Positions 33,224 through 41,911 of a stretch of DNA of 64,000 nt are shown piece after piece. The stretch's first letter is position 1. Each line of letters starts with the position of its first letter. A program made the position numbers and the translations under genes. Below the pieces are notes generated by a model. That model was not told the DNA's origin and did no database searches. It saw only the letters and a list, made by a program, of their open reading frames with translations. This DNA is from Leishmania infantum JPCM5 (taxonomy: Eukaryota; Euglenozoa; Kinetoplastea; Trypanosomatida; Trypanosomatidae): NCBI RefSeq assembly GCF_000002875.2, contig NC_009417.2:415929-479928 (forward strand), read 5' to 3'.

Positions 33224-35887
33224 ATGTCCGATAGTGGCAGCGTAGCGCGCTATCCCCTGGTGCGTGTGAGGGGAGGGGCAGCGATGCTCTTCACCGCCCT
33301 GGTCAGCTCTCTTCCGCCGCCGGCGCAGGTAGCGCTTCGCAGAGTCCTTTTGGTCATCCCCGTCATGGCCGTGGCAAAGGTGCAGCGGGCTGCCGCATTG
33401 ATGTTTACGAGGCGGGTGCTTCTTCCCCTCCTCACCGACGCCTTCCCAGCAGTCTGTGGCGCCCTCGAAGGAGTCAAGCTTAACTCGTCGTCCGCCACGC
33501 TGATCGCAGCGCTATCGCGTGCCGTGATCGCCTACTCTCTCGCGGCGAAGCTGATGAAGGCGGACCAGGCGGCCTCGCTCGCGTTTACGACGGGCACCGC
33601 TGCGTGTCTCTTTAGCGAAGAGGAACACCTTCGTCGCCTCCTAGGCGCTGTGGTGGACGCCGAAGCGTCATCGCTGCCCTCGGCGCTGCTCAGCGCCCCG
33701 CGTCCTGCTCCGACTGCCGCTGCGCCGCGAATGTGCTCGGCATTCTTTTCCACTACTACGCCTGTTGCATTGAAGGCTTACCTGCGCCATGTGCACGCGC
33801 GTCCTAGAGCCTCTCACGTTACCATTTTCGTGCCTGGGCTACTCACAGCCCCGTGGACCACGCACCTTATCCCATTATTGCGCGACCTCTTTTGCCACCA
33901 GGGCACGACAGTCCTTGGGTACGACATCTGCGCTGACGCAGAGCACTATGACGTGGACCTGCGTCACTTGCACGACCGGATCCGGCAGGAGCGCCGAAGC
34001 ACAGCAGACTCGTCGGCGTTACCGCCCGCGTCGAGCGCAGCGTCACCATTCGGTGTGTTGGTCCTCGCCAGCATTCGCGGCCGCCGCGTTCGCAATGGTG
34101 ATAAGGCGTGCGTATTCGCCAAGATGCATGGATGGCAGGTCGTGGAGCTGTGTGTGCCAACGTTGCCGTTGGATGCGGTGCATGACTTGAACCCGCAATG
34201 TCGTCCGCAGTGGGTGAGAGCGCGCCAGGTGCAGTGCGCTACGTCGTCTGTGCGCCCGGATGTGCGCCTCACCGCCTTCGACGACGCCGGCATGTACGGC
34301 GGGGCGGTCGTGGAGCTGTGTAACGACGACAATGCCCTTCTGCTGCACATGAAGAGTCAGTGTCAGCCAGGGCTGGTGGTAAGCAGCGTCGATGGCACGG
34401 CCGGACAGGCAAAGGCGCGCAACTCCCCCCGCCCCGCCGCAGCGGTGACGCCGCGCACGCTTCCATCTTCTGCTGTCAACGCGACGCTTGACGCGGCCTC
34501 CGGCACCAGCGAGTTCATCAGCAAAGTCTGCTGTCCATGGGCGCGCCGGCTTTGCGCCGCCGCCTGGCGCGAGGCGTGTACGCTGCATCAGGGCTCGGTT
34601 ACGGCGCAGGAGGCCGTGGCGGCGCTCTGCCGCTTCCCCCTGCAGACGTTTCCGAAGGTGCCCCTACGCGCGCAAGCGCAGCTACGGCGGCTGTTATCGC
34701 CCCGCAGAGGCAGTGTCACCACGACCGGCGACGACAGCGCGTCTGGTAGCGCATCGCACCACGTCTCCGCTAACACGCCAGTCGAGCAGCGCACCACCTA
34801 TATCACGACCCCCCTCGCCGCCGTTTCGCTGCTCGCCGCACCACAACCCCACACCGCCTCACCAGTCGGCACCGACAGCGACCGAGGAGGTGAGGGATAT
34901 CTCACGGTGGAGAAGACCACGTCGCCCGCCAGAGCAGCGGCCGCGGCTCTCACGGCGCCGGAGGAAGCGCTCACGAACTGGGCAGTGGAGCGCCGGATCC
35001 GACTGCGATGGTCGTCGTTGCTCATGTCGCTAACTTTTGCCGCTGGCGGCGCACCTAGAGTGGCAGGCGACGCTGCCGCGGCCGTCCGCACCTCCGCGGC
35101 GTATCTCTCTCTGTGGTCCTTCGTCGCACAACTGCCGCCGTGGGTAGTGGCTGTCTCGGCCGCGGACGACGGCGAAACCGCGCGTGGCGAACGCCGCAGC
35201 AGTTGCTGCGTCGAGGCCTTCGCCACAGCGCTCCTCGTGCGCGTCGCCTCCCCCGCCTCCCCTAGGGCCGTCGCCGAGCTCCTTCGGGACGAAGCTCTAG
35301 TTGACGCGGCAGCGGTGCGCCCGCGCGCATGGGATTCCTTGGCGACCACACCGAACTCGGCCGGGGAGGAGGCGCTCAAGTTTGAGGATGCCGTTGTTTT
35401 TCCGGGATGTGACCGAGCAACTCGGTTGAGCGAGGAACTGCTGTACCTCCCGCTGTCACCGGAACTGCCCGTTAGCGTGCGAGCTGCAATGCTGCGAGTC
35501 CTGTGGAACGAGGTTCCGCACGCCGGAGACGCTGCTAGTGCTTCTGTACACTCGAGCTGGCTCGAGCGTAGCAAGGCTACGGGTGCTTTATCAGCTCACG
35601 TGCAGGCAACAGTGAACTCCATTTACCAAATGTATCTTCCTCAAGCGCAACGGGGGCGCGATGGCAAGGCGCTCTCCTCAGCGACTAGCGCCGGCAACAC
35701 TCTCCTCAGCGTCATCGCACGGGGCCACAGCGGCGGCAGCGTTGTGTCAGCGCAGGATGCAGAGAAAGTTCAGCAGTTCCTGTTCGACGGTGTAACCACC
35801 CCCTCCGTAGCGCCGTCGCTGTCGGCAGGTGCGGCCCTCAAGTCTCTCGTGCAAACCCTTACCCCAGCGGTGATGTCAAACCTTTGA
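33224..35887 (+). CDS. Unknown protein, possibly with a degenerate DegT-like aminotransferase fold
   Basis: An 887-residue protein from ATG 33224 (928 from ATG 33101, which lies upstream of the likely splice acceptor). No named family is certain. Residues about 198-265 read VTIFVPGLL, then VLGYDIC, YDVDLRHLHDRI, and about 280-310 read LVLASIRGR, FAKMHGWQVVE. This resembles the middle of DegT/DnrJ/EryC1 PLP-dependent enzymes (VIVPAL...DID..TYNID...I, then VH.YGR...HG..VIE). YGGAVVELCNDDNALLLHM at 358 resembles their GGAVVT.D.ELA..L block. The PLP-lysine motif expected just before it is missing, so any relation is to a non-catalytic version. An alpha/beta-hydrolase reading of VPGLLTAPW is an alternative. 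The N-terminal 130 residues are hydrophobic and helical without a clear transmembrane pattern. Residues from about 500 to the end are Ala/Ser/Arg-rich and unassigned. Confidence 0.75.
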   Translation: MSDSGSVARYPLVRVRGGAAMLFTALVSSLPPPAQVALRRVLLVIPVMAVAKVQRAAALMFTRRVLLPLLTDAFPAVCGALEGVKLNSSSATLIAALSRAVIAYSLAAKLMKADQAASLAFTTGTAACLFSEEEHLRRLLGAVVDAEASSLPSALLSAPRPAPTAAAPRMCSAFFSTTTPVALKAYLRHVHARPRASHVTIFVPGLLTAPWTTHLIPLLRDLFCHQGTTVLGYDICADAEHYDVDLRHLHDRIRQERRSTADSSALPPASSAASPFGVLVLASIRGRRVRNGDKACVFAKMHGWQVVELCVPTLPLDAVHDLNPQCRPQWVRARQVQCATSSVRPDVRLTAFDDAGMYGGAVVELCNDDNALLLHMKSQCQPGLVVSSVDGTAGQAKARNSPRPAAAVTPRTLPSSAVNATLDAASGTSEFISKVCCPWARRLCAAAWREACTLHQGSVTAQEAVAALCRFPLQTFPKVPLRAQAQLRRLLSPRRGSVTTTGDDSASGSASHHVSANTPVEQRTTYITTPLAAVSLLAAPQPHTASPVGTDSDRGGEGYLTVEKTTSPARAAAAALTAPEEALTNWAVERRIRLRWSSLLMSLTFAAGGAPRVAGDAAAAVRTSAAYLSLWSFVAQLPPWVVAVSAADDGETARGERRSSCCVEAFATALLVRVASPASPRAVAELLRDEALVDAAAVRPRAWDSLATTPNSAGEEALKFEDAVVFPGCDRATRLSEELLYLPLSPELPVSVRAAMLRVLWNEVPHAGDAASASVHSSWLERSKATGALSAHVQATVNSIYQMYLPQAQRGRDGKALSSATSAGNTLLSVIARGHSGGSVVSAQDAEKVQQFLFDGVTTPSVAPSLSAGAALKSLVQTLTPAVMSNL

Positions 35888-36632
35888 GGGTGGCGAGAGA
35901 GAGTCGGGCGGAGCCGGCGTGGTGCGTGGATGTGCTGCAGCTTTCACACCCTCTTGTCCCACTTGCCCTTAAGTGCTCTGCTCTCCGTATTCCCTTCTTT
36001 GCGTGTGTGTGCGTCTTCGGCGACCGCACATATCAGGAATGATGTTAGGGGCTCTTCATGATAAAACACCTCTCAACGCACGGCAGTGCGCGCAAGCCAC
36101 TTGAAAGCGTCGCTTGTGCGGTGGACAAGACGCAACCCAGCATACGCCACCGTCACCACGTGTCGTGGGCGAGCAGCCACCACCACTCCCCACCCCACCC
36201 GCGCGTCTTCGCACTTCCCTCGCCCACGTACGACGCATATCACTTGCACTGCCGCGCTTTTGCACGGCTGTCATCTTCCACACTTACCGTCAGAACAGCC
36301 ATCCCCCTCCCTGCTCTGCTATGCTCTCCTCTCCTCGTGGAGACCGCACTCATCGCCCTACACACGTCTCCTAGTCAAGTGAGTCAAAGGAGGAGAGCGC
36401 CGTTCCCCCTGCGTGTTTGCGACCGTCCCCATTCACTCCCCAGGACGCGAACGGGCCGGCACGGCTGCTGCGGTGCCGTTCTTTTGGGGCTGCGCGCGTG
36501 TGTCCAGTAAGCCGAACACTCCACCTCTATCCCCCGACCCCCCACCCCCCCGACCTCTCCGGTCATCACCTCACTCTTCCTGTTCGTTCCCTTTTCTTTG
36601 CTGGAAATTCACGCACAGACAAACACGCAACA
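35888..36632. other. Intergenic region
   Basis: No gene is seen. C/T-rich DNA from 36519 to 36600 precedes a likely splice acceptor AG at 36617-36618. Confidence 0.7.
36617..36618 (+). promoter_or_regulatory. Predicted trans-splice acceptor AG
   Basis: An AG after the pyrimidine-rich stretch ending near 36600 and 15 bases before ATG 36633. It supports that ATG over the longer frame that runs upstream without an ATG. Confidence 0.5.
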
Positions 36633-38603
36633 ATGGACTCGTACACCGATCTGCTGAATCTCAACTTCATGTACTCCCTGCGCACAGGGGACCTGTTGAC
36701 GGACATGATGATTGCGGCGCTGCTGCCGCTCGTGTCGAGTGCGATTGTATACCTCACACGTACATGGTGGCCGCAGCTGGTGAATCGAGCCCTCTCCTAT
36801 CTCTCCAAGGTTGACAGCGCGAGTGCTACCTTCAAGATGCTAGAGAACGGCAGTGGGCTCTACTATGGTCATACCCTTCGTGTGGCGCTGTCGACGTATG
36901 TGACGAAGGTGCTGAAGCCTCGCTTCGACATAGCAGAGCTGAAGTACCTCTCGATTCCCGGAAAGGAGCTTCAAGATGCGGCGAACTACACCGAGGCCCT
37001 GCGAGACTACTGCTTCGTGAACGCCAGCCCGGCCAAGGAGCTTCCCATGCGTCTCACGGAGCACCTCGAGTTGAGGCAGACCCTGACAAGAAACGACGAC
37101 GACGGCGGACGGAACAAAGACGCAGGCCGTCACGGCAGGTGTGGGAGCTCACAAGCGCCCCAGGAGTCGCTATTCACCATCACGCAGTACAAGCATAGCT
37201 TCCCCACACTCATGAAATTTCTCCGCTTGGCGCACGAGAGCACGGCGGAGGATTCTGAAAAGAGCGAGGCCGTCGCGCAACTGGAGCGCGACGCCAACGC
37301 CGACGGCGACGCTATTCAGTCTCTCCTTGAACGCTCACTGGAACACTACCGCCTCGAGTATAAAGAAATCACGGCGCGCACGGATCGCTACCTCTATCAA
37401 CCGCTGTTGACGCGGCGGAAGCTCAGGTTTGGTTCTGATGGCGCAGAGAGGGGCCACAACGAGGGCGCGATGGAGTGCAACCGCTATCTTCTGCACGCCG
37501 GCAAGACGTTTCAGTCTCTCTTCTTCCCCGCGAAGCCGCGCCTTATTCAGCTCATCGACGACTTTGAGAAGAAGACCGGCAAGTACGCCATCCCCGGGTA
37601 CCCTCAAAAGCTAGTGCTGCTGCTCTACGGGCCTCCCGGCACCGGCAAAACGAGTCTTGCCAAGGCTGTTGCCGCCCACACTAAGCGGGACTTGTTTGCC
37701 ATCTCGCTCTCGCGCATCCGCAGCGACGAGGAGCTGATGAAGTGCATGTTCAGCGGTCGCTTTAAGGTGAGCGATAAAAGAGATGGCGATAAGGTGAACT
37801 ACGACGACTGCAGCTGCGACTCGGAGTTGCTGGACCCGGCGAAGCTGGTGTACATCCTCGAGGACGTGGACGCCACGACGGCGATCGTCCTCAAGGATGA
37901 GTCAGAGGAGGTAGAAACGGGAGGCGAAGCACAGAAGCAGCGGGAGAGACGCGAGGAGGAGGCCTCGACAGCTGCACCGCCGTCAAGCGATTCAACGAGC
38001 AGCGATGGGGAGTCTGAGGAAGAGAACGATATGGCTGAGAACGAGAGTGGCGAAGGTGCCGTCGTTGAGAGCCACGACGCGGGCAGGGATGCCACCGACG
38101 AAGTCTCGCCGGGGGTCTTGACGCAGCGCGAAGTGGTGAAGGTAAAGAGCAAGAGGCAAACGATCGATCGCGCCCTCACTATCGATGGGCTCACGAACGC
38201 GCTGAACGGTGTGCTGGACTTTCCCCAGCGCATTGTCATTATGACCACAAACCACATCGAAAGGCTGCACCCGTCGCTGCTGCGGCCTGGCGTAGTTACA
38301 ATGAAGCTGCACATGCACAACTTTGACGCGGCGTGTGCGGTGGACATGGTGAGGCACTACTTCTCTCACACAACGCTTCTCCCGGGACAGCTGGAGGAGC
38401 TGCGTTCGTTGCTGGAGGCGGCGTCGGCGAAAGCATCAAAGGTGAACACCACTGCGTCCATTTCGGATGAGGTTGCTGAAAGCAGCGCTCTGGGAACGAA
38501 AGGCTTCAGCCCCGCGGAGCTGGAGCAGCACTGCGCCGAATGTGACACGATAGAGGAATTGCTGGAGGTGCTTCGCCAGGGTAGCCGCGTGAACATATTC
38601 TGA
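36633..38603 (+). CDS. BCS1-like AAA ATPase
   Basis: A 656-residue protein. BCS1 is a mitochondrial inner-membrane AAA protein that moves the folded Rieske iron-sulfur protein across the membrane. Here an N-terminal transmembrane segment lies at about 25-47 ([19 protein letters not shown]). The AAA module has Walker A GPPGTGKT at 333-340, Walker B VYILEDVD at 406-413 (BCS1 proteins have the same LEDVDA form) and sensor 1 Asn540 in MTTNH. Between Walker B and the NGVLD motif sits an insert of about 90 residues (420-512) very rich in Glu, Ser and Asp. The motif after sensor 1 reads RPGVVTMK where BCS1 has RPGRVD, so the usual second Arg and Asp are gone. Another polar insert lies near 150-175. 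Human BCS1L has about 420 residues, so this is a long divergent member. A mitochondrial location is inferred, and activity as a Rieske translocase is uncertain. Confidence 0.85.
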   Translation: MDSYTDLLNLNFMYSLRTGDLLTDMMIAALLPLVSSAIVYLTRTWWPQLVNRALSYLSKVDSASATFKMLENGSGLYYGHTLRVALSTYVTKVLKPRFDIAELKYLSIPGKELQDAANYTEALRDYCFVNASPAKELPMRLTEHLELRQTLTRNDDDGGRNKDAGRHGRCGSSQAPQESLFTITQYKHSFPTLMKFLRLAHESTAEDSEKSEAVAQLERDANADGDAIQSLLERSLEHYRLEYKEITARTDRYLYQPLLTRRKLRFGSDGAERGHNEGAMECNRYLLHAGKTFQSLFFPAKPRLIQLIDDFEKKTGKYAIPGYPQKLVLLLYGPPGTGKTSLAKAVAAHTKRDLFAISLSRIRSDEELMKCMFSGRFKVSDKRDGDKVNYDDCSCDSELLDPAKLVYILEDVDATTAIVLKDESEEVETGGEAQKQRERREEEASTAAPPSSDSTSSDGESEEENDMAENESGEGAVVESHDAGRDATDEVSPGVLTQREVVKVKSKRQTIDRALTIDGLTNALNGVLDFPQRIVIMTTNHIERLHPSLLRPGVVTMKLHMHNFDAACAVDMVRHYFSHTTLLPGQLEELRSLLEAASAKASKVNTTASISDEVAESSALGTKGFSPAELEQHCAECDTIEELLEVLRQGSRVNIF

Positions 38604-39709
38604 AGCGGAGAAAGTAGGCAGCCGCACCATCGTCGCGGCGATGAGGGTGGCATGCCGGGTCATGTGCTGTCTGGGTTTCTTGCGTTTTCCTTTCTCCCTT
38701 GGCCGTGTGACGCCTCTCGGTTCTTTGACCCTTGTCTCGCCGTTCTCGTGTGCGCCTCTCACCCACCCCCTCCCGTCTCTCCTGCGCCACATCGGCTGGG
38801 TAATGATAGCAGCAGGAGAGGTTGTGCGGCGAGGTGCGGCACCATGAGGAAAAGGCGTGCGTGTCCGTGTGTTGATGTCGCACGAGAGCGATCAAAAGCT
38901 CTTTTGTGTTTTTTTTTCGTTTGCCAGTTCTCATTTGATTCTTGTCTGCATGCGTGTGTGTGTGTGTGTATGTGTGTCTGCCCCATCCCCTCCTCACCGC
39001 GCTCCCCCTCTCCTGTGCATCCCCCTCCACCTTTCCATACCCCCTCTTCCAGCAGCGCAAAGAAAAAGGAAGACCAGAGTAGCGCGCACCCGCACGCGCA
39101 CAAACACAATGAAGCAAAAGACGACGGGTAAGACTCCCACAAGCGAAAGTCGACGCGTAATGTCGGGCCCTTCAACTTTGCGCACCGCCGCACAACACCA
39201 CAGCCTTTGCCGTGCCCGTTGATGGTGCGCCAGTGTGGGATTGGGTCATTCAGATGGGCACTGTGGTCATCTATGGTTATCTTGCCGAGAGGATCGAAAA
39301 AAAAAAAAAGACCGGGTCACGCTCTCCATTCACACTCAGACGTGCCTCCATTATCGAAAAGCGCTATGCTTCTGTCGCTCCCCACTCTTTGTGCTCCCTT
39401 GTCTCCGCCTTGAAGTGTCGGCTTCTACGCATACACGCACAGCTGTTCGCCTTCTGTCTTTGTGGCTCGTCGTGTACCAGCCGGTCTTGCTCGCCTCGAG
39501 GTCCATTTCCTCGATTGTTGGACGTTGCGCAGACGGAGATCTCGTCGCGCACGGCACCTCTTTGGTTTCCGCCTCAACGGATCGCCTGCGTCGCAGAGCA
39601 AGAACTGCCGTTCAGGTCGATAATCATAGCATCGCGCTAGTTGGGCGCATGCACCTACTCTTACGCTGTTGTTCCCCCTCCTACACCATCACCACCCCTC
39701 GCAGTCATC
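38604..39709. other. Intergenic region
   Basis: No gene is seen. It holds a short TG tract near 38955-38970, a pyrimidine-rich block at 38975-39050 and an A run at 39298-39309. Confidence 0.7.
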
Positions 39710-40804
39710 ATGACGGACCCGACACGTAGGGATCCCACCGAGTTCCTGCGGGTGCTTCGCCGCATGTCGAATACGACGTCGTGGCAGAAGGCAATGATCT
39801 TCGCGTCCAAGGGTCGCATGGTCGGCTACCGTCTCACCCTCGAGCACTACAACACAGTCCTCTACTCCCAGTCCATGTGGGGGCGTGCGCTGGAGATGAT
39901 CAAGGTAATTCGGGCCATGCAGCAGGATGGCGTGCAGCCCAACGGCGCCACGTACTACTACATCGTGAATGGCATGGCAAACGCAGAGCACGGCTACAAC
40001 TACGACTTCAACATCAACCATAGGCTGGAAAAGCTGCAGCACTGGCGTGTGGCGCTGAATGCACTCCACGCGTGCGAGGCCAACGGCTTCGACTCGACCG
40101 ACACAATGCACAACTCCGTCATTGTAACCATGACCATACCTGGCATGAACCACTGGAAGGAGGCCTTGCAAGTACTAAAAAAGATCATCGATGAGGATCG
40201 GCAGCTACATCCGAGCATGGTTCGCTTCCTTCATGACTGCCTGATTCGCAACTACCGCCCTCGTGAGGCGAGCGATTTGTTGCGACGCGCAGCTGAGCGC
40301 GGCGTGAAAGGGTACGAAAGCGCGTGGGAAACGGACGTCTACAAGGGCAAACCGACAGACGCCCAGCTCGAAGCCTCGCAAGCCGAGGCTGCCGTGACGG
40401 CCGCCGCGGGGACGGAGTGTGTAGCTGGTAGCAGCGGCGCTCTCTCGTCCTTGACGTCGGACTGCAAGGAAGCTACCCGCAACTCTGCACAAGCATCCGC
40501 AGCTGCCACGCTCATGGCCCTGCAGCTGCGTGGCGATCAGGCACTGCCTCCGCCGCAGATGCGCAGCGCCCTTCAGGAAGAGATGGAGCGAAACATTACA
40601 GCTGAGCGACAGGCGCTTCGCCCCTTCACCGCGGGGTTGCACTACACCGAAATGCGCTCCGTCTTCCGTCCACGTGTGCATCGCCAGCTGTGGTACCAGT
40701 GGCATCAAATCGCGAACCGCTATCGGCCCACCGCATCGCTCAAGCGTCGTCAGCTGGCTCCCCGAGACTCGCCCACCGGTATCCCCGCATGGAATCGCCT
40801 GTGA
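39710..40804 (+). CDS. Pentatricopeptide repeat (PPR)-like protein
   Basis: A 364-residue protein from the first in-frame ATG (MTDPTRRDP). The first 210 residues show PPR-type helix pairs: TLEHYNTVLYSQSMWGRALE then MIKVIRAMQQDGVQPNGATY (about 42-80), a following YYIVNGMANAE unit, WRVALNALHACEANGFDST (about 112-130) then HNSVIVTM, and WKEALQVLKKIIDEDRQLHP (about 145-165) then FLHDCLIRNYRPREASDLLRRAAERG. The VQPN..TY end of one repeat is characteristic. PPR proteins bind RNA base by base, almost always in organelles, and trypanosomatids use many in mitochondrial RNA processing and in mitoribosomes. The C-terminal 150 residues are Ala-rich and then basic with conserved-looking Trp/Tyr/Arg (HRQLWYQWHQIANRY). 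No strong presequence is visible, so a mitochondrial site is inferred from the family. Confidence 0.75.
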   Translation: MTDPTRRDPTEFLRVLRRMSNTTSWQKAMIFASKGRMVGYRLTLEHYNTVLYSQSMWGRALEMIKVIRAMQQDGVQPNGATYYYIVNGMANAEHGYNYDFNINHRLEKLQHWRVALNALHACEANGFDSTDTMHNSVIVTMTIPGMNHWKEALQVLKKIIDEDRQLHPSMVRFLHDCLIRNYRPREASDLLRRAAERGVKGYESAWETDVYKGKPTDAQLEASQAEAAVTAAAGTECVAGSSGALSSLTSDCKEATRNSAQASAAATLMALQLRGDQALPPPQMRSALQEEMERNITAERQALRPFTAGLHYTEMRSVFRPRVHRQLWYQWHQIANRYRPTASLKRRQLAPRDSPTGIPAWNRL

Positions 40805-40869
40805 GGAGCAGCAAAAGCCGATGAAGAGCTCGGCGAACGAAGAAGAGTACGCGGGGCGTGCGTGTTTAT

Positions 40870-40897
40870 TTGTGTGTGTGTGTGTGTGTGTGTGTGT
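40870..40897. repeat. (TG)n microsatellite
   Basis: About 14 TG units, 66 bases after the PPR gene stop. Confidence 0.95.
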
Positions 40898-41848
40898 CCC
40901 GGTCATGTGGCACGACAACCGGCATCGCACAGGAAACCTTTTGAGGAGCCGCCCAGTGTGTTGGCTGGTTTCGGTCCGCAACCGGCCCTCGGCACCAGCT
41001 CTCTTTTGGTGTGTCTCTGTCGGCGGCGATCACGTCAACCAACCGACCTCTGCATCTTCACAGTATCTCTGGTTAATCGATCAAGCGTGTGCGCTCCGCT
41101 GTGAGGGAAGCGAAAGAATACATAAAGAGAGAGAGCGAGAAAAAGGCCGCGTAGTAATGGCAGAGAAACAGCGGTTCGCCGGATATGGCAAGGCAGCCGT
41201 GACGACAGGCAACGCGGGAGCAGGCGGCTACCGCAATGCACTTTGTGTGTTTCACTGTGCGTCTGCGTGTGTCACCTCGTGTGCTCTGGGTGGGATGGGG
41301 GAGGGATGCCCCAACATACGCGAGGCCTCATGTGCTTTTCTTCTGTGTTACCCATCTTCTCATCTGCTCGCCTCCCGAATGAACACCCCCTCGGCGCGGC
41401 ACCAAAGCTGCTGCCGAGGAGGCCAACACAGGCGCCTCTTCCCTCCCTTCAACGTCTCGGCGCGGGAAAAGCAGAGACGCCCTTATCGCCACCGCGACAG
41501 CGACACGCACACGCACACGCAGGCACATTAAACCGCCTTTGCGTTTTGTTTTCTCTCGATTTTTTTTGTTTGTTTTATCGCATTCTGTCGCCTCTCTACC
41601 GCGCTGATCGCCTATCATAGTTGCGCTTCCGTTCTTTACTACTCTTGTTTCGCTGTTGTTGTTGATGGGGCAGCTCAACTCACCAGCGCTATCCACACCC
41701 TCATCTCACTCTCATAGACTGCTGAAAGAAGTTACCCGGGCACGACAGCTCGTAGCACACACACGCACACTAGCAAACAAACACGTAGAGCGTGGGTCCG
41801 CTCTTCTCGCTCCTACGCCGCAACGGCCAACAACCGCTTACCTACGCA

Positions 41849-41884
41849 CGTCTCTTCTTCTTTTCCGCTTTCCGCTTCACCAAG
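41849..41884 (+). promoter_or_regulatory. Predicted trans-splice acceptor (pyrimidine tract plus AG)
   Basis: A C/T-rich run with few purines, then AG at 41883-41884, 28 bases before ATG 41912. It supports that ATG as the start. Confidence 0.55.
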
Positions 41885-41911
41885 AGCGCGAGCTCGAGCA
41901 AGGGAACGCTA

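Larger units (their letters stand above)
40805..41911. other. Intergenic region with TG tract
   Basis: No gene is seen. It has a TG microsatellite at 40870-40897, a CA-rich stretch near 41505-41525 and a pyrimidine tract at 41849-41877 followed by AG. Confidence 0.7.
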
